DNA of 64,000 bases from Anagrus nilaparvatae. Lineage: Eukaryota; Arthropoda; Insecta; Hymenoptera; Mymaridae. The position numbers were made by a program, and so were the translations under genes. Below are positions 25,701-36,762 of this stretch, one piece after another. Each line of letters opens with the position of its first letter. The stretch's first letter is position 1. Location of the stretch: assembly GCA_022575985.1 (NCBI GenBank), contig JAKSXM010000087.1, positions 1 to 64,000 on the forward strand. The letters run 5' to 3'. The notes beneath the pieces are model-generated. The model had not been told where the DNA came from. It searched no databases and saw nothing but the letters and a program-made list of their open reading frames with translations.

Positions 25701-28700
25701 CTTTCATCCCTTACCGTACAAATAGATATTTCTTCGTCTGTGGCGAGAAAACACATATTTTTGAATCGCATTGAGGCAGGGAAATGCGTGCTTTCTGGTC
25801 GCTGACGAGAAAAATTTATTTTAGGTAATTTTAGTATCAGTTTTATGTTTTGATTCTCAGATAAAAGATAGTTAGTTCAAATATTATTTGTACCTGTAGG
25901 TTGCTACATTTAAAATTTGCTGCAAATAGGATGAAAATTCATTTACTTGAAATTTCAAATAGAACAACCTGACAGTGTATCAAGCATTATTTGATATTAG
26001 GTATATAGATGCTTTTCACAGGAACAATATACATAGTGCCCCATCCCCCACTTATATCCGAAACGAACTCTTTTGCACTTTTTTTTCTTTTAAAAAATTA
26101 GTAAATAATTTTCTTCAAAGTCCAAGTCAACTGCGCATATATTGGTGAGTTAACGAAAAAGTTTTCTTGAGCCTATGTGTTCAAAATGTCAAAAACATCC
26201 GCTGCCGATAACGATATTTGAGTATTAACATAAGGCTTAAAATTTGAATTTAAATTTTTCTGTTCGGTGCATATGACGTATTTAGGTCCCAAAAATTCAT
26301 TTTTTTCAACGAAAAAAATTTTTATGCATTCCTCTTAGAGTATCGTCGCATTCAAGTCTGTCCCTCGGTTTTAGCTGTTTTTAAGCTTCCCACCATTTTC
26401 ATAGTGCGCAGTCTATATTTATGCACATGAAAGCTCTGTCGTATTTTTTTTCCTAATTAACTACTCATATATGAACCGTGGAAAACTTAAAGTTTGGATA
26501 ATAAAGGTTTAAATAAAAAAGGTTTAATAAAGAAAATTTTTATTTTAAAATTTTTAAAACGCTAATACAAATTAAAAATGTCAAAAGCGTCCGGGTAGTT
26601 TCCTCAAAGTTTATGCAATATTTTACTTAGTTCATCTTGTTTAGTAGCGTGTTTTGAAGAAAAAATAAGGTAGCCAAAGTATGAAAAAAATTTGTGGCTT
26701 CAATTAAGAACTATAGCTATATCTATTATTAAATATTAGTCTCAAAATGTCAAAAACGTCCGCATGCATAAAAACTTATAACCGATTTGTGTAAACACAA
26801 CCTAAATGCATGGAACATGTTTACTTTCAGATGAGGACTAGGTATAATACAAATGTTACTAAACATTATAATACAATTTTCTATTTTTATAATTTGTAAT
26901 TATCACCTCACTAGCTGTTAAGATTCTAAACCAAAACTATTTTCATTCTCTAAACCTGAATTATTCTAAGTCCCTTAATCGATATTATTCCAAGTCCCTA
27001 AACCTGAATTATTCCAAATCCTTGAACCTGAATTATTCCAAGTCTATAAATCGATATTATTCTAAGCCCATAAACCTGTATTATCCTAAGTCCTTAAGCC
27101 CAGATTTTCCAAAGTCTTTTAATAGTATTTTATTTATTTATATATACTTACCTAATTATTCTAAGTCTAATTCCCCTCTTAAATAGGACAAATTTGACCC
27201 TCCCCCCCTAAATTTTCAAGTTATGAAGTGATGAAATGAAAACTCCCTTTAAACATATTCCATGTTAATAAAAAATCCTATAAAAATAACACGTAGAATT
27301 TATTTTTACGTTTGTAGCAGTAACGGTTTTTTTTTTTTTTGGTTTTTTATTTAGTTATTTTAGGTTATTTAAACCTTGAAAAACATAAAACTAAAAAAAA
27401 TTTGAAAAAAAAGGTAATAAATTTTATGCCGTAAACAATAAAAAAATATACAGTTGCCATGAAAAGCACCCATGTATATTAGACTGCCAAAAAAAAAAAT
27501 CGACTTTTCGATTTTTTAAGGTGCTCAAGCATTTTTGGATGTCATTTAATGAAAAAATAAGTTCTACGTAAACCGCATCTAAAAATATTTAGCCGTTGGA
27601 CAGCGCCAAAGCATTTTCGATTTTTGAAAATGGGCTCAGGAACGTCAGGAGGGACTAAAGCTACTAAACTTTAAAGGCAACATAAAAAAAAAATTTCGGG
27701 GGGTATTTCATAGTTTTTTTGGTCGCTAAAAACGATGGAATCATTTATTTTGAATTATATTTTTAAGGCAAAAAGTTATGAGCTAATTTCAGTGGTAAAA
27801 ATATCAAAAATTGGACAGTTTTTGAGGTCAAAAACTTGCTGCGGACTAAAAAATGTTCAGAAATTATTTTAAAAGGACATTCCGCATGTTTTTTTGGGTC
27901 ACTAAAAACGATGAAATTGGTTATTTTTATTTATTCTTGACGGATTCAGAGTTATGGGCCAAATATTGTAGTTTGAATTCCCAAATTCAGCATTTTTTTC
28001 AGTTAAATGACTGTCAAAGGTGCTGGGAACTTTTCTAAACCTCTAGAAAGGTAAATTATCATATTTTTATGTTTTTATAACTAGCGCAGAATTAATTGCT
28101 TAGATTTTTTTTAAGGGTGCTACTTTAGTTTAGTGTTACTACAATGTCATAAAATATGGTTTTCAGGCAATTTTCTAAATAATGCTGTTATCTTGTAATT
28201 CAACCAAAATACTTCCAGTTGGTCTCATTATTTTTGCATAAAATACACCTATCAATCCCCGTAATTAGCAATTTTTCAGTACCAATTCTCTCATCGTAAC
28301 AGTTAATAAACCAAATGCCCATTTTCGGCACTAAATGACCAATTTTTAAGTTACTACAAAAATTGAAATTTTCATTAAAAATAGGTCTTATAGGTCTCAA
28401 AAATTTTGTACAAACTTAAAGTTTCCAAAATTTTTTTACTTGTTTATTTTCAAATTTTCGTTTAGCATATATGATAATTTAAAGACAGAGTCTCAATTTA
28501 AAGTTTTATAAAAAAAATCATACTTTATCATTAAATTTGTAGAACCATATCTCGGAAATATCTAAAGCTAAAAGGACGAGTAAGAAATTTTTGGAAACTT
28601 GGGACTTACAAAAAGTTGTTGTGAAAAATAAAACTCAATTTTATCAAAAATTTAAATTTTAGCACCAATTTAAAAATTGGTCATTTAGGGCCAAAAATGG

Positions 28701-30599
28701 GCATTTGGTTTATTAACTATTACGATGAGAGAATCGGGGATGAAAAATTTTCGATTACGGAAATTGAAAGGTGTATTTTATACAAAAAAAATGATACCAA
28801 CTGGAAATATTTTGGTTGAATTGCAAGATGACAGCATTATTTGAAAAATTGCCTGAAAACTATATTTTATGACATTGTGATAAAACTGAAATAAACTAGC
28901 AACCTTAAAAAAAATCAAAGCAATTACTTCTGCGCTAGTTAGAAAAATACAAAAATATGATAAATTTCCTTTCTAGAGGTTCAGAAAAGTTCTCTGCACG
29001 TTTGACAGTCATTTAACTCAAAAAAATGCTAAATTTGGAAAAACAAGCTACAATATTTGGCCCATAACTCTGAACCCGTCAAGAATAAGTAAAAATAACC
29101 AATTTCATCGTTTTTAGTGACCCAAAAAACATGCGGAATGCCCTTTTAAAATAAATTCTAAACATTTTTTATTTGACGCCAAAAACTGTCCAATTTTTGA
29201 TATTTTTATCACTGAAATTAGCTCATAACTTTTTGTCTTAAAAAAATAATTCAAAATAGATGATTCCATCGTTTTTAGCGACCAAAAAAACTATGATATA
29301 CCCCCCGGAATTTTATTTTTATGTTGTCTTTTAAATTTAGTAGCTTAAGTCCTGCCCGATGTTCCCGAGCCCATTTTCAAAAATCGATAATGCTTTGGCG
29401 CTGTCCAGCGACTAAATATTTTTAGATACGGTTTACGTAGAACTTATTTTTTCATTAAATGACATCCAAAAACACTTGAGCACTTTAAAAAATCGAAAAG
29501 TCAATTTTTTTTTTGGCAGTCTAATGTATATGTACTGTTATCGTAATTATTTTTTATTCATCTGTCACTGAAAAAAAAGCTAAGGCTCTTTCGTAGTTTC
29601 ATATATTCATGAAATTTTTTTGAAGTAATTTTTGATAAAATCAGAAAATTTTATGTGAATTCATTGCATCATATCAATTGACATGAAATTGTCCACATAT
29701 GAATGGAAATATTTTTATACCGTTCAGCCATAGCACCACTGACAATTGTTGTAGATGTAGTTGCAAAACTTAATTGAAAAATAAAAGCAGCATTTATTTG
29801 TCCAAATAACTCATCATCCAAAGCTGGATCAAGAAAATATCCTCCTATGCCAACTATTGGATTATTCGGCTTATCGATTCCAAAAGACATTCCAAAACCA
29901 AAAATCCAATACGTTAAACCACCAAGAACAATGTCAACAACATTCTTCATCATAATATTAACTTCACTTTTTAATGATACACAACCAGATTCTAGCATAC
30001 CAAAACCTGAAGTCAAAATAAAAAATTTAATACAATGTGACAAAAACTTTTATTTTAATAAATGAGTTAATATTTGAAAATTATTAAATGGGCGGATCTT
30101 TAAATCAATTTTTGCAAATAAATTTTGTTGAAAGTAAACAAAATAATTTTCCTAAAATTTTCAAAATTTTTTTGGATAAATTAAATAAATTTTTTATTTC
30201 TTGTGCTTGCGAACTTTAAAACAAATTTTGGATGTGACGAAATCAGATTCTATATTGAAATTTTTTGGTGAATCAAAATTGGCTTAAAAATTTAAATTGA
30301 CTTAGAACGAAAATAGCATTTACAAAAAGAGATAATAGAATTTCAGGAGTTGAAAATTTGGAAAAATTATTTTTATTTGACAAACTTTTGGCCAAAAATA
30401 TTTTGAAACTGATTTGGAAAACTGCCCATAAAAGCCATAGGCTCACTTTACAAATATTAACCGATAATACTTTTTAAAATTTTTTACCAGTTTGCATAGT
30501 AAAAATTATAAAAGAGTTTGAAATAATCCAAACACTATCTTCTTGTAAAAGTTGATAAGATGAAGCAATATAACGAGATGAATCATTGCTAGCAGCCAT
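19753..30599 (-). CDS. Amt: Ammonium transporter, Amt/MEP family (intact, 11 exons)
   Basis: Carries ammonium across the membrane as a trimer of about 11-TM subunits (family knowledge). Exons, 5' to 3': 30488-30599, 29721-30006, 24236-24393, 23623-23734, 23342-23547, 22513-22644, 20982-21077, 20349-20437, 20181-20270, 20024-20111, 19753-19973. They sum to 1590 nt, 529 aa, with clean GT..AG sites and phases 1,2,1,2,1,1,1,0,0,1. The start is the ATG at 30599, MAASNDSS, in a plausible context after an A run. Motifs: GFGMLESG near 38-45, MPAGWVWGDHGF near 152-163, D171..GSGTVHLVGG with pore His179, a WWGWLAFNSGS segment, GGGVIG, and DDPVGASATHG with pore His335. Both twin histidines are present. 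A Ser/Lys-rich cytosolic tail follows TM11. The stop TAA lies inside an AATAAA (19752-19757). Introns up to 5.3 kb hold foldback repeats. A degenerate copy follows downstream on the same strand. Confidence 0.93.
21489..22030 (+). repeat. Half of a GGGTCGCTGATCA-type palindromic repeat
   Basis: It starts ACTCCCGTCAAATCGCGGTT and carries at least three spaced copies of TTTTTTGGGTCGCTGATCA-like sequence (about 21,557, 21,707 and 21,850), interleaved with CACCCTTAAATTAGTAAAAA and CCTAAAAGGGGTGTTTTTGC. It matches the left arm of the palindrome at 35,501-36,762 over its length. It lies in the Amt intron between exons 6 and 7. The predicted frame at 21,533 is a by-product. Confidence 0.8.
22110..22418 (+). 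mobile_element. Non-autonomous Helitron-like element
   Basis: The 5' end is TCCTATCCTATCC. The 3' end is a decayed hairpin (ACGCGAAACGCA), then GTTGAAT and CTAG, followed by T. A TC start, a GC-rich hairpin near the 3' end and CTRR are the Helitron end rules. A homologous copy lies inverted at 6120-6410, and a similar hairpin-CTAG end lies at 60,147-60,172. It is non-coding and sits in the sixth Amt intron. The base before TC is C rather than the expected A, so the 5' boundary is uncertain. Confidence 0.5.
24645..25045 (+). repeat. Two tandem units of an interspersed repeat
   Basis: Each unit starts near AACCAAGGGAGCAAAAAAA, passes through TTGTTCCCATGGA, AACGCGTTTTTC, GATCTCGTTGCGGG and GAAAAAAGTGTTTTCG, and ends at the next AACCAAGGGAGC. 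Only the second unit has the insert GCATCCGAGGCGAAGCCG. The second unit is repeated inverted at 14,740-15,010. A diverged relative lies near 51,600-51,870. Long predicted frames on both strands come from this repeat, not from a gene. Confidence 0.8.
25078..25524. repeat. Foldback element built of GTTGAACA-type units
   Basis: The outer ends pair as GACGCCATTTTTTTT with AAAAAAAATGGCGTC. The arms are made of about four loosely repeated units of 25-35 bp containing GTTGAACATAGAAATTTTTG and its complement, with AGTGAACAAAGATGAGTTGA near the ends. The loop lies near 25,290. The predicted Phe-rich proteins (FCSKISMFNFF-like) on both strands are translations of these units. Confidence 0.85.
26780..27272 (-). 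repeat. MITE-like repeat with CATGGAACATGTTT ends
   Basis: The left end CATGGAACATGTTTACTTTC and the right end AAACATATTCCATGTTAATA are inverted repeats. Between them is a degenerate tandem array (about 26,930-27,170) of a unit near 31 bp, of the type CTGAATTATTCCAAGTCCCT. TGTGTAAACACAACCTAAAT at the left matches the end of the 13,745-14,065 copy in inverse orientation. It lies in the second Amt intron. Confidence 0.7.
27480..29523. mobile_element. 2-kb foldback transposon with 8-bp target duplication
   Basis: Almost the whole element is one hairpin. The left end TAGACTGCCAAAAAA pairs with the right end TTTTTTGGCAGTCTA. Inner pairs include GACATCCAAAAA / TTTTTGGATGTC, CAGCGCCAAAGCATT / AATGCTTTGGCGCTG, GGTCGCTAAAAACGATGGAA / TTCCATCGTTTTTAGCGACC, and CCTTTTGACAGTCATTTAAC-type sequence. 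The loop is about 100 bp near 28,500. The flanks carry the same 8 bp, ATGTATAT, at 27,472-27,479 and 29,524-29,531. An 8-bp duplication fits hAT-like elements. No transposase was seen. It lies in the second Amt intron. Confidence 0.92.
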
Positions 30600-31205
30600 T
30601 TTTTTTTAAATTTTTTAATTCTACTGATTTTTAATTTTACTCTCTAAATCGCAAAGTGTAAATTCACCTAAAAATTTACACCTTTACACCTTATAAGTAT
30701 TAAATTTTTATCCAATAACAAAATAAATGTCATTTTTTGTAAATATTGTTACATACGGAAGTTAAGTAAGTAGTACGACTAAATTTATATTTAAAAAAAA
30801 AATACAAAGTTAACGATGTATATCGTTAAAATCATTAAAAAAACATGTAAACAAATCTATTATTTACATAAGAACCTTCAATAAGAAATTACACATATGT
30901 ATAGGGATATTATATATTATAAATAAATAAATTATTGATTTATTAAATAATCATTTAATAATAGTTGTAAAAAATATTATGACAGAAGTAAACAGAATGC
31001 ACTGTTTCATTTTATTTTAAATATAGGTGCACCATGAGTTACATAATTGTAGAAAAATTTATTTAACTTTATTTTTGCTACCTGCTAGAATTTAAAATTT
31101 TTTGCAGTTACTGATCTTTAAGTTGAGAATAATGGCCTTTGTCAAAAAAAATTATTATTAAAGGTAAACATTCTATATTTTTTATTAAAAAAAAAAAAAT
31201 GTAAT
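30600..31205 (-). promoter_or_regulatory. Upstream region of Amt
   Basis: AT-rich sequence directly 5' of the Amt start codon. It must contain the promoter and 5' UTR unless an upstream non-coding exon exists. I see no firm TATA/Inr pair, so no site is named. An A/T run of nine T's precedes the ATG on the minus strand. Confidence 0.35.
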
Positions 31206-31210
31206 AATTT

Positions 31211-31965
31211 TTTTGAGGATTCGAACCCAAAGCAAAAGGAAATACAATACTCACGTTCTCACGCAAGCACTGCACTCCTCGACAATGTGTAGCAATTTAT
31301 ATTCAAACGAGGGTTTTGTACTTAGCAAATAAAAATTTCTTCCTTATCGACTACAAAATTTTAAAGTTTAGAATAGGGCGTATTCGAAAATGGTTTTTAG
31401 TAACCAAATTTATGTTGGAACAAATTCTCTAAACTTTTTTTCTGGTGATAAAAGGGGAGGAGGTGAAAAAAAACTGTTCGTAAATGACAGCGAGATTTTG
31501 GAGGATTTGAATAAACTAGGGGTCGCGAGCAGCGTAATTGCTTCGATTTCGCTATAAAAATATTAAGAGTATAAACAATGGAGAATTATTATTATAAGCT
31601 ATTATTATTTTTCTTTTGACAATGCCCTTTTTACAAAAAAAAAAATTTTTTTCGCTATTCGCATAAATGCGCTCACAATATGGATTGAAATTGAATTGTC
31701 ATTGACCCCTAGTTTATTCAAATCCTCCAAAATCTCGCTGTCATTTACGAACAGTTTTTTTTTTCACCTTCCCCCCTTTTATCACCAGAAAAAAAGTCTA
31801 GAGAATTTGTTCCAACAAAAATTTGTTACTAAAAATCATTTTCGAATACGCCGCCCTAAAACTCTTGTTTTAAAAAATTATTTCTACACATTGACGAGGA
31901 GTGTGATGCTTGCGTGAGAGCGTGAGTGTTGCATTTCCTTTTGCTACGGGTTCGAATCCCCAAAA
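31211..31965. mobile_element. Head-to-head pair of tRNA-derived SINEs forming a 755-bp hairpin
   Basis: The right arm reads GACGAGGAGTGTGATGCTTG, then GCGTGAGAGCGTGAG and TTTTGCTACGGGTTCGAATC. GGTTCGAATCC at 31,949-31,959 is a perfect tRNA B box. The left arm is its reverse complement from GGATTCGAACCC at 31,217. The inner arms also pair over about 150 bp (CGTATTCGAAAATG / CATTTTCGAATACG, and CAGCGAGATTTTGGAGGATT with its complement), around a core at about 31,540-31,680. Further copies lie at 50,773-51,040 (pair) and 52,683-52,825 (single). Confidence 0.82.
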
Positions 31966-32752
31966 GATTACCTATTTTTTTAGTTTTTTTATTATTCAAT
32001 TAATTTATTCTTATTTTGTAAATTTTTATAAAAATTATTTTTAAATTAAAAGAAAAGGCCAATAATTTTTTAAATTTAAATAACAAAATATTGAGCAAAA
32101 TATATCAATAATATTTATTGAATTCATTTTATTAAAAATACGAAACTCGGTTTTTATTTTTGACTTTTATCCAAAACCATTCCGAAAATTATTATCATTT
32201 TAGGTTAATAAATGTTCAGGTCCAGCTTAACTCATCAGACCAACATTTTTTTTTTCAAAAGTTTTTTCTAAATGGCTTATTTTAGTTCTTGCACTGACGT
32301 ATTCGCCGAAATTTTTGAAAAATATTAATTACGGCAGAAAATTTCTGATGATCGTAAATTGCTTTTTTTGAGATTTTTGATTTTTAGGACTTTAGAAAGG
32401 CTTAATTATCTCAAACGACAAAATCAATGCCATTTTATATATGCAGATATATCAAAGTAATCTTTGGCTAACCGAAAATAAAAAATTTTTCGTTTTGGGC
32501 CACTTCTGGTTTTATTTTAAGTGTTTTGAATTTTTCAAATTGACCATAAATCAAATTTTCCATAATCATATTTGCTCAATTTTTCCCAGAATAGAAGCTT
32601 ATGTGTCAGTTTTTCCCAAAAAAATTTTTGAAATAGCCTTCTACCAACGTTAAGAGTGACATTTCGGAAAACATCTGAGGCACAACCGACCGTCTAAGGC
32701 AGAGGTTACCATCATTGCCTGGTTACCACCATTGCCTTACTAAAAAGTCCAG
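31966..32752. other. Non-coding DNA
   Basis: AT-rich, with no exon seen. Predicted frames here are low-complexity. A short phrase near 32,700-32,755 repeats GGTTACCATCATTGCC / GGTTACCACCATTGCC. Confidence 0.45.
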
Positions 32753-33027
32753 ATGGTAACCTCGGGACGAAACGGCCTAGTAGGAATCTACCCGATCCTA
32801 TACGCTACTTTTAAAAAATTAATAAAAAATGAAAATTTCACTAATAGCAATCAGTTTACTATTTTTAGTGATTCAATGAGTGTTTTGAAGGCTTTAGATC
32901 AACTAACTAAAATCAACAAAGCATCTCATCTTATTCTAGATATTAAAGAAAAAATTAAAAACCTAAAGAAAAAAAACAAAAAAATTAATTTATACTGGAT
33001 TCCTGCCCATTCTGGTATAAATTAGGG
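32753..33027 (+). mobile_element. Non-LTR retrotransposon RNase H fragment
   Basis: An open frame of 90 codons ends at a TAG. It contains FTIFSDSMSVLKALDQL and LYWIPAHSGIN. These match the 'SDS.SAL.AL' and 'W(I/V)P.H.GI' blocks of the RNase H domain that follows RT in insect LINEs of the Jockey/I/R1 type (family knowledge). The first block includes a catalytic Asp and the second the conserved His. RT and endonuclease are absent. The frame breaks directly after HSGIN, where unrelated sequence (GGGTGTGCGGTTGCCCG) starts. It is a dead fragment, not a host gene. Confidence 0.82.
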
Positions 33028-33077
33028 GTGTGCGGTTGCCCGAATTTTAGGGTACCCGTCCGAAAGTTCGGTCTTTT

Positions 33078-33103
33078 TTTTCGGGTCGGGTCGGGTCGGT
33101 CTT
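33078..33103. repeat. (GGGTC)n microsatellite
   Basis: TCGGGTCGGGTCGGGTCGG is a short pentamer run. It lies just inside a block that starts GGGGTGTGCGGTTGCCCG at 33,026 and looks like the end of another transposon inserted into the LINE fragment. Confidence 0.75.
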
Positions 33104-33504
33104 CTGTTATACCCGAAAAGCTTCAGGTGTCTGAAGATATAGTTTTTAGGTGTGAAAATTCCCTGGCATTACGATCCTACCATCTTTTTTTCGAAAATTT
33201 CACATTCACTCTTAAAAATAAGAATAAATGAGTCAATAAATGACTTGATAAAAAAAAGGATAATTTTTATGAACTATAAGTTATCATTACTTTTTTTTTT
33301 ATATAAATTAAATAAATAAATTTTCATTTTTTTTAACTTTAACACTTTGTGAACTACTTTTTTTTAATGATAAAAGCCAAATTAATGCAGAAATTAAATA
33401 ATAAGAAATAAAACAATTCGTATTAAAACATCTTGGAAATCTATTTTTATAAGTATATTAATACTTAAAATTAATTTGATAAGTTTATTATGAATAATAA
33501 AACG

Positions 33505-33731
33505 AACATCAAAAAATGAATTTTTACACCATCTAACTTTTTTTTCAATAATTATTCTGTGTGACAAAGGGAGGCTCAGTCCTCAGAAACACAGATAACA
33601 ATAATGAAAAAAGTTATATATTTTTAGTTCCATGTAGATCGTTTTATTATTCATAATAAACTTATCAAATTAATTTTATTTAATTAATTGGAACGTAAAA
33701 CAGTATTTATACTGTTTACTCATTATTATTA
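33505..33731 (+). repeat. 227-bp perfect direct repeat, copy 1
   Basis: It starts AACATCAAAAAATGAATTTT and ends TTTACTCATTATTATTA. By eye it is identical, base for base, to 34,223-34,449. The segment TCGTTTTATTATTCATAATA inside it also occurs inverted just upstream, at about 33,470-33,502. The two copies bracket 491 bp. Confidence 0.93.
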
Positions 33732-34222
33732 ATTGGCAATTGATCTAAAAAATGCCTACCAAAATAAATATTTGTCTTTTACCAACTAGACATAAAATTT
33801 TAAAAAAATAGAAAAATTTTATTTCGACAAAATTTTCAAAATATTTTTTGAAAAAAATTTTTATATTCTTTTTTAACTTTTAATACTTATAGTTTTCCTT
33901 TTAGTAGTTTTGATGACACATTTTTTTAATGCCAGCTGTTGGATTTTTGAGTGTGTGCGTGGGAGAAGAGAATATCTCTTCTTCGATGTCATTCTACTTT
34001 TTGTTCTCTTCCTGGCGTGATTAAAAAAATGTAAGTCTTCCTTTTTTAAAAATATTTTTTGTAAAATTTTCAAAAAATTTTTAATTTTTTTTTTTTTTGT
34101 TTGTTCATATGTAAAAAGCAGAAAACAGGGTTTTACACTGACGAGACTCACCCTGTTTTCTTGCAGAGTCGAAATGGACAATCAGATTTTTCATTTTTTT
34201 AATCATTTTTTTAAACATTTTT

Positions 34223-34449
34223 AACATCAAAAAATGAATTTTTACACCATCTAACTTTTTTTTCAATAATTATTCTGTGTGACAAAGGGAGGCTCAGTCC
34301 TCAGAAACACAGATAACAATAATGAAAAAAGTTATATATTTTTAGTTCCATGTAGATCGTTTTATTATTCATAATAAACTTATCAAATTAATTTTATTTA
34401 ATTAATTGGAACGTAAAACAGTATTTATACTGTTTACTCATTATTATTA
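34223..34449 (+). repeat. 227-bp perfect direct repeat, copy 2
   Basis: Identical to 33,505-33,731. The spacer (33,732-34,222) has no recognisable gene; its predicted minus-strand frame is Lys-rich and low-complexity. The pair could be LTRs of a very short element, or a tandem duplication of 718 bp with part of the second unit missing. Confidence 0.93.
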
Positions 34450-35500
34450 TATTAATACTTAATTTTTTACTTTTAAAAAACCTAGGTTCAGCAAGTAGTA
34501 TTGTCATAAAAACTCAGATTTCAAGGGTCGGTACTCCCCTCCCCCCCTCTTACCGCTACCATTTTTTTGTATGAGTAGATATGATAATTAGGTGTAAAGT
34601 CCCTAAAAAACATTAGTGTAGTGTGAGAAAAATGATGGTAATATATTAAAAATTTTAACAAAAAATGACAAAAAAAGCGTTAAAAAATGACCTAAAATGG
34701 GCAATTACGCAAAATTGGACCACGTTAGGTCAAAACGGACTTCAGATTTGAAATCAGCGACCCCAAAAACTAAAATTATCAGCGAAAAATTCCATGGACA
34801 TGCTTTAAAAAAAAATCGCATAAAAAACCATGCTCCAGGCCTATACTAATGGTTTCATCAGATTTCTAGGAAAAAATTAAGAATTCTAAAATAACCAAAA
34901 ACGCGATCTGAATTCACTGGAAAAATCTTAAGTTTTTAGTAAATCCTAATTTTAATTTATAAAGGAGGCTAAAAAAAACTTCCGAGAGCTATCGTATGGG
35001 CTTGAAGAGAAAATACGCCTTTGCCGCGTGCGGGGAATATGTACTTTCATGCCGCAGTACAGAAAAAACTATTTTTTATCTTTTCTTGGATTTTTCTCAT
35101 TTTTTGCTGCCATTTTGCAGCTGTGATATTTAAAATAAAAAAGTACCAATAGACATTGAAAACTAGAGGGTTCAACAAAAAAAAGAGCTATTGCGGATCA
35201 ATATATTATAAAAACTGTGTTGTGGTTGTTGATTTGACATGGAATGGACCATTTATATATCATTTATTGCTTGTGACGCAGCGTCAATGTTGCAAATTTT
35301 TTTGCGGGATTCCAAAAAGTACTCATAGACAATTCTTTCCCTGAAAATAAGAAAAATGCGTTTATCATGAGTTTTGACGTAAAAAATGCATTTTTTTAAT
35401 TTAATAAACAAAGTTTTTTAGGTGTATTTTTTTATTATAAATTTTTTTAGACCTCCCACATCCCGATTGAAAGTCACATTCTTCGTAGACCAAATGCGTT
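34450..35500. other. Non-coding DNA
   Basis: No exon was recognised. Near 34,750 the phrase TTTGAAATCAGCGACCCC shows the repeat core found in the palindrome that follows. The 62-codon frame at 35,156 has no family features. Confidence 0.45.
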
Positions 35501-36762
35501 CCAGTCAAAACGCGGTTTAAGGTGTATTTTCAGCTACTGACATGAGATTTGCTCTACTATATGTTTTTTTGGGTCGCTTATCACGAAAATCGGGGTTATT
35601 TCCGCCCCGAAATTTGCAGAACACCCTTAAATTTGCAAAAACTACGCCCAAAAAGGGGTTTTTTTTGATATATTAGCAAACTGAGTCTATAGATTTAGCC
35701 AAGAATTGGTCTTAGGGGGTTTTTTGGGTCGCTGAACAAGAATTTCAGGTAGTTTTCAATGAATAATTAATATTTCACCCTTAAATTAGCAAAAATTAAC
35801 CCTAAAAGGGGGGTGTTTTTTGATATTTTTGCACTTTGAGCGACCAGATTATGTCCCATACTGGTTTTTTGGGTCGCTAATCAAGAATTTGGGGGGAATT
35901 TTTGATAATTAATTGATATTTTCACCCTTAAATTAGCAAAAACAACCCCTAAAAAGGGTGTTTTTGCTATTTTCGCACTTTGAGCGACCAGATTAGATCC
36001 TTACTGGTTTTTTGGGTTGCTGATCAATAATTTGAGAAGTTTTTTGTAAATAATCAATATTTTTACCCTTAAATTTGCAAAAACAACCCCTAAAATTCTT
36101 GATCAGCGACCCAAAGAACCCGTAAGGACCTATTCTGGTCGCTCAAAGTGCGAAAATAGCAAAAACACACTTTTTGGGGTTGTTTTTGCTAATTTAAGGG
36201 TTAAATATTAATTATTTATCAAAAATTTCCCCAAATTCTTGATCAGCGACCCAAAAAACCCGTAAGGACCTAATCTGGTCCGCTCAAAGTGCGAAAATAG
36301 CAAAAACACCCCTTTTAGGGATTGTTTTTGCTAATTTGTGGGTGAAATATTAATTATTTATTGAAAATTCCCCCAAATTCTTGATTAGCGACCCAAAAAA
36401 CCTGTATGGACATAATCTGGTCGCTTAAAGTGCAAAAATATCAAAAACACCCCGTTTTAGGGTTAATTTTTGCTAATTTAAGGGTGAAATATTAATTATT
36501 CATTGAAAACTACCTGAAATTCTTGTTCAGCGACCCAAAAAACCCCCCTAGGACCAATTCTTGGCTAAATCTATAAACTCAGTTTGCTAATATATCAAAA
36601 AAACCCCTTTTCGGGGGTAGTTTTTGCAAATTTAAGGGTGTTCCGCAAATTTCGGGCGGAAATAACCCCGATTTTGGTAATCAGCGACCCAAAAAACATA
36701 TAGTAGAGCAAATCTCATGTCAGTAGCTGAAAATACCCCCCCCCCCCCCGCGTTTTGACTGG
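35501..36762. repeat. 1.26-kb palindromic array of about 145-bp units
   Basis: The ends are CCAGTCAAAACGCGG and CCGCGTTTTGACTGG. The left half carries four or five forward units and the right half the same number inverted. Each unit has GGGTCGCTGATCAAGAATTT, then CACCCTTAAATTAGCAAAAA and CCCCTAAAAGGGGTGTTTTT, then GCACTTTGAGCGACCAGATT. The axis is near 36,090. A C14 run lies at about 36,736-36,749 in the right arm. A half copy occurs at 21,489-22,030 and a fragment at 39,900-40,130. It has no coding capacity. Confidence 0.88.

Noticed and set aside
29847..30065. Plus-strand 72-codon frame
   Set aside because: Antisense shadow of Amt exon 2.
31840..31965. A functional tRNA gene (good B box GGTTCGAATCC)
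   Set aside because: No cloverleaf with paired acceptor stem and anticodon arm can be drawn, and the same sequence occurs in several inverted copies.
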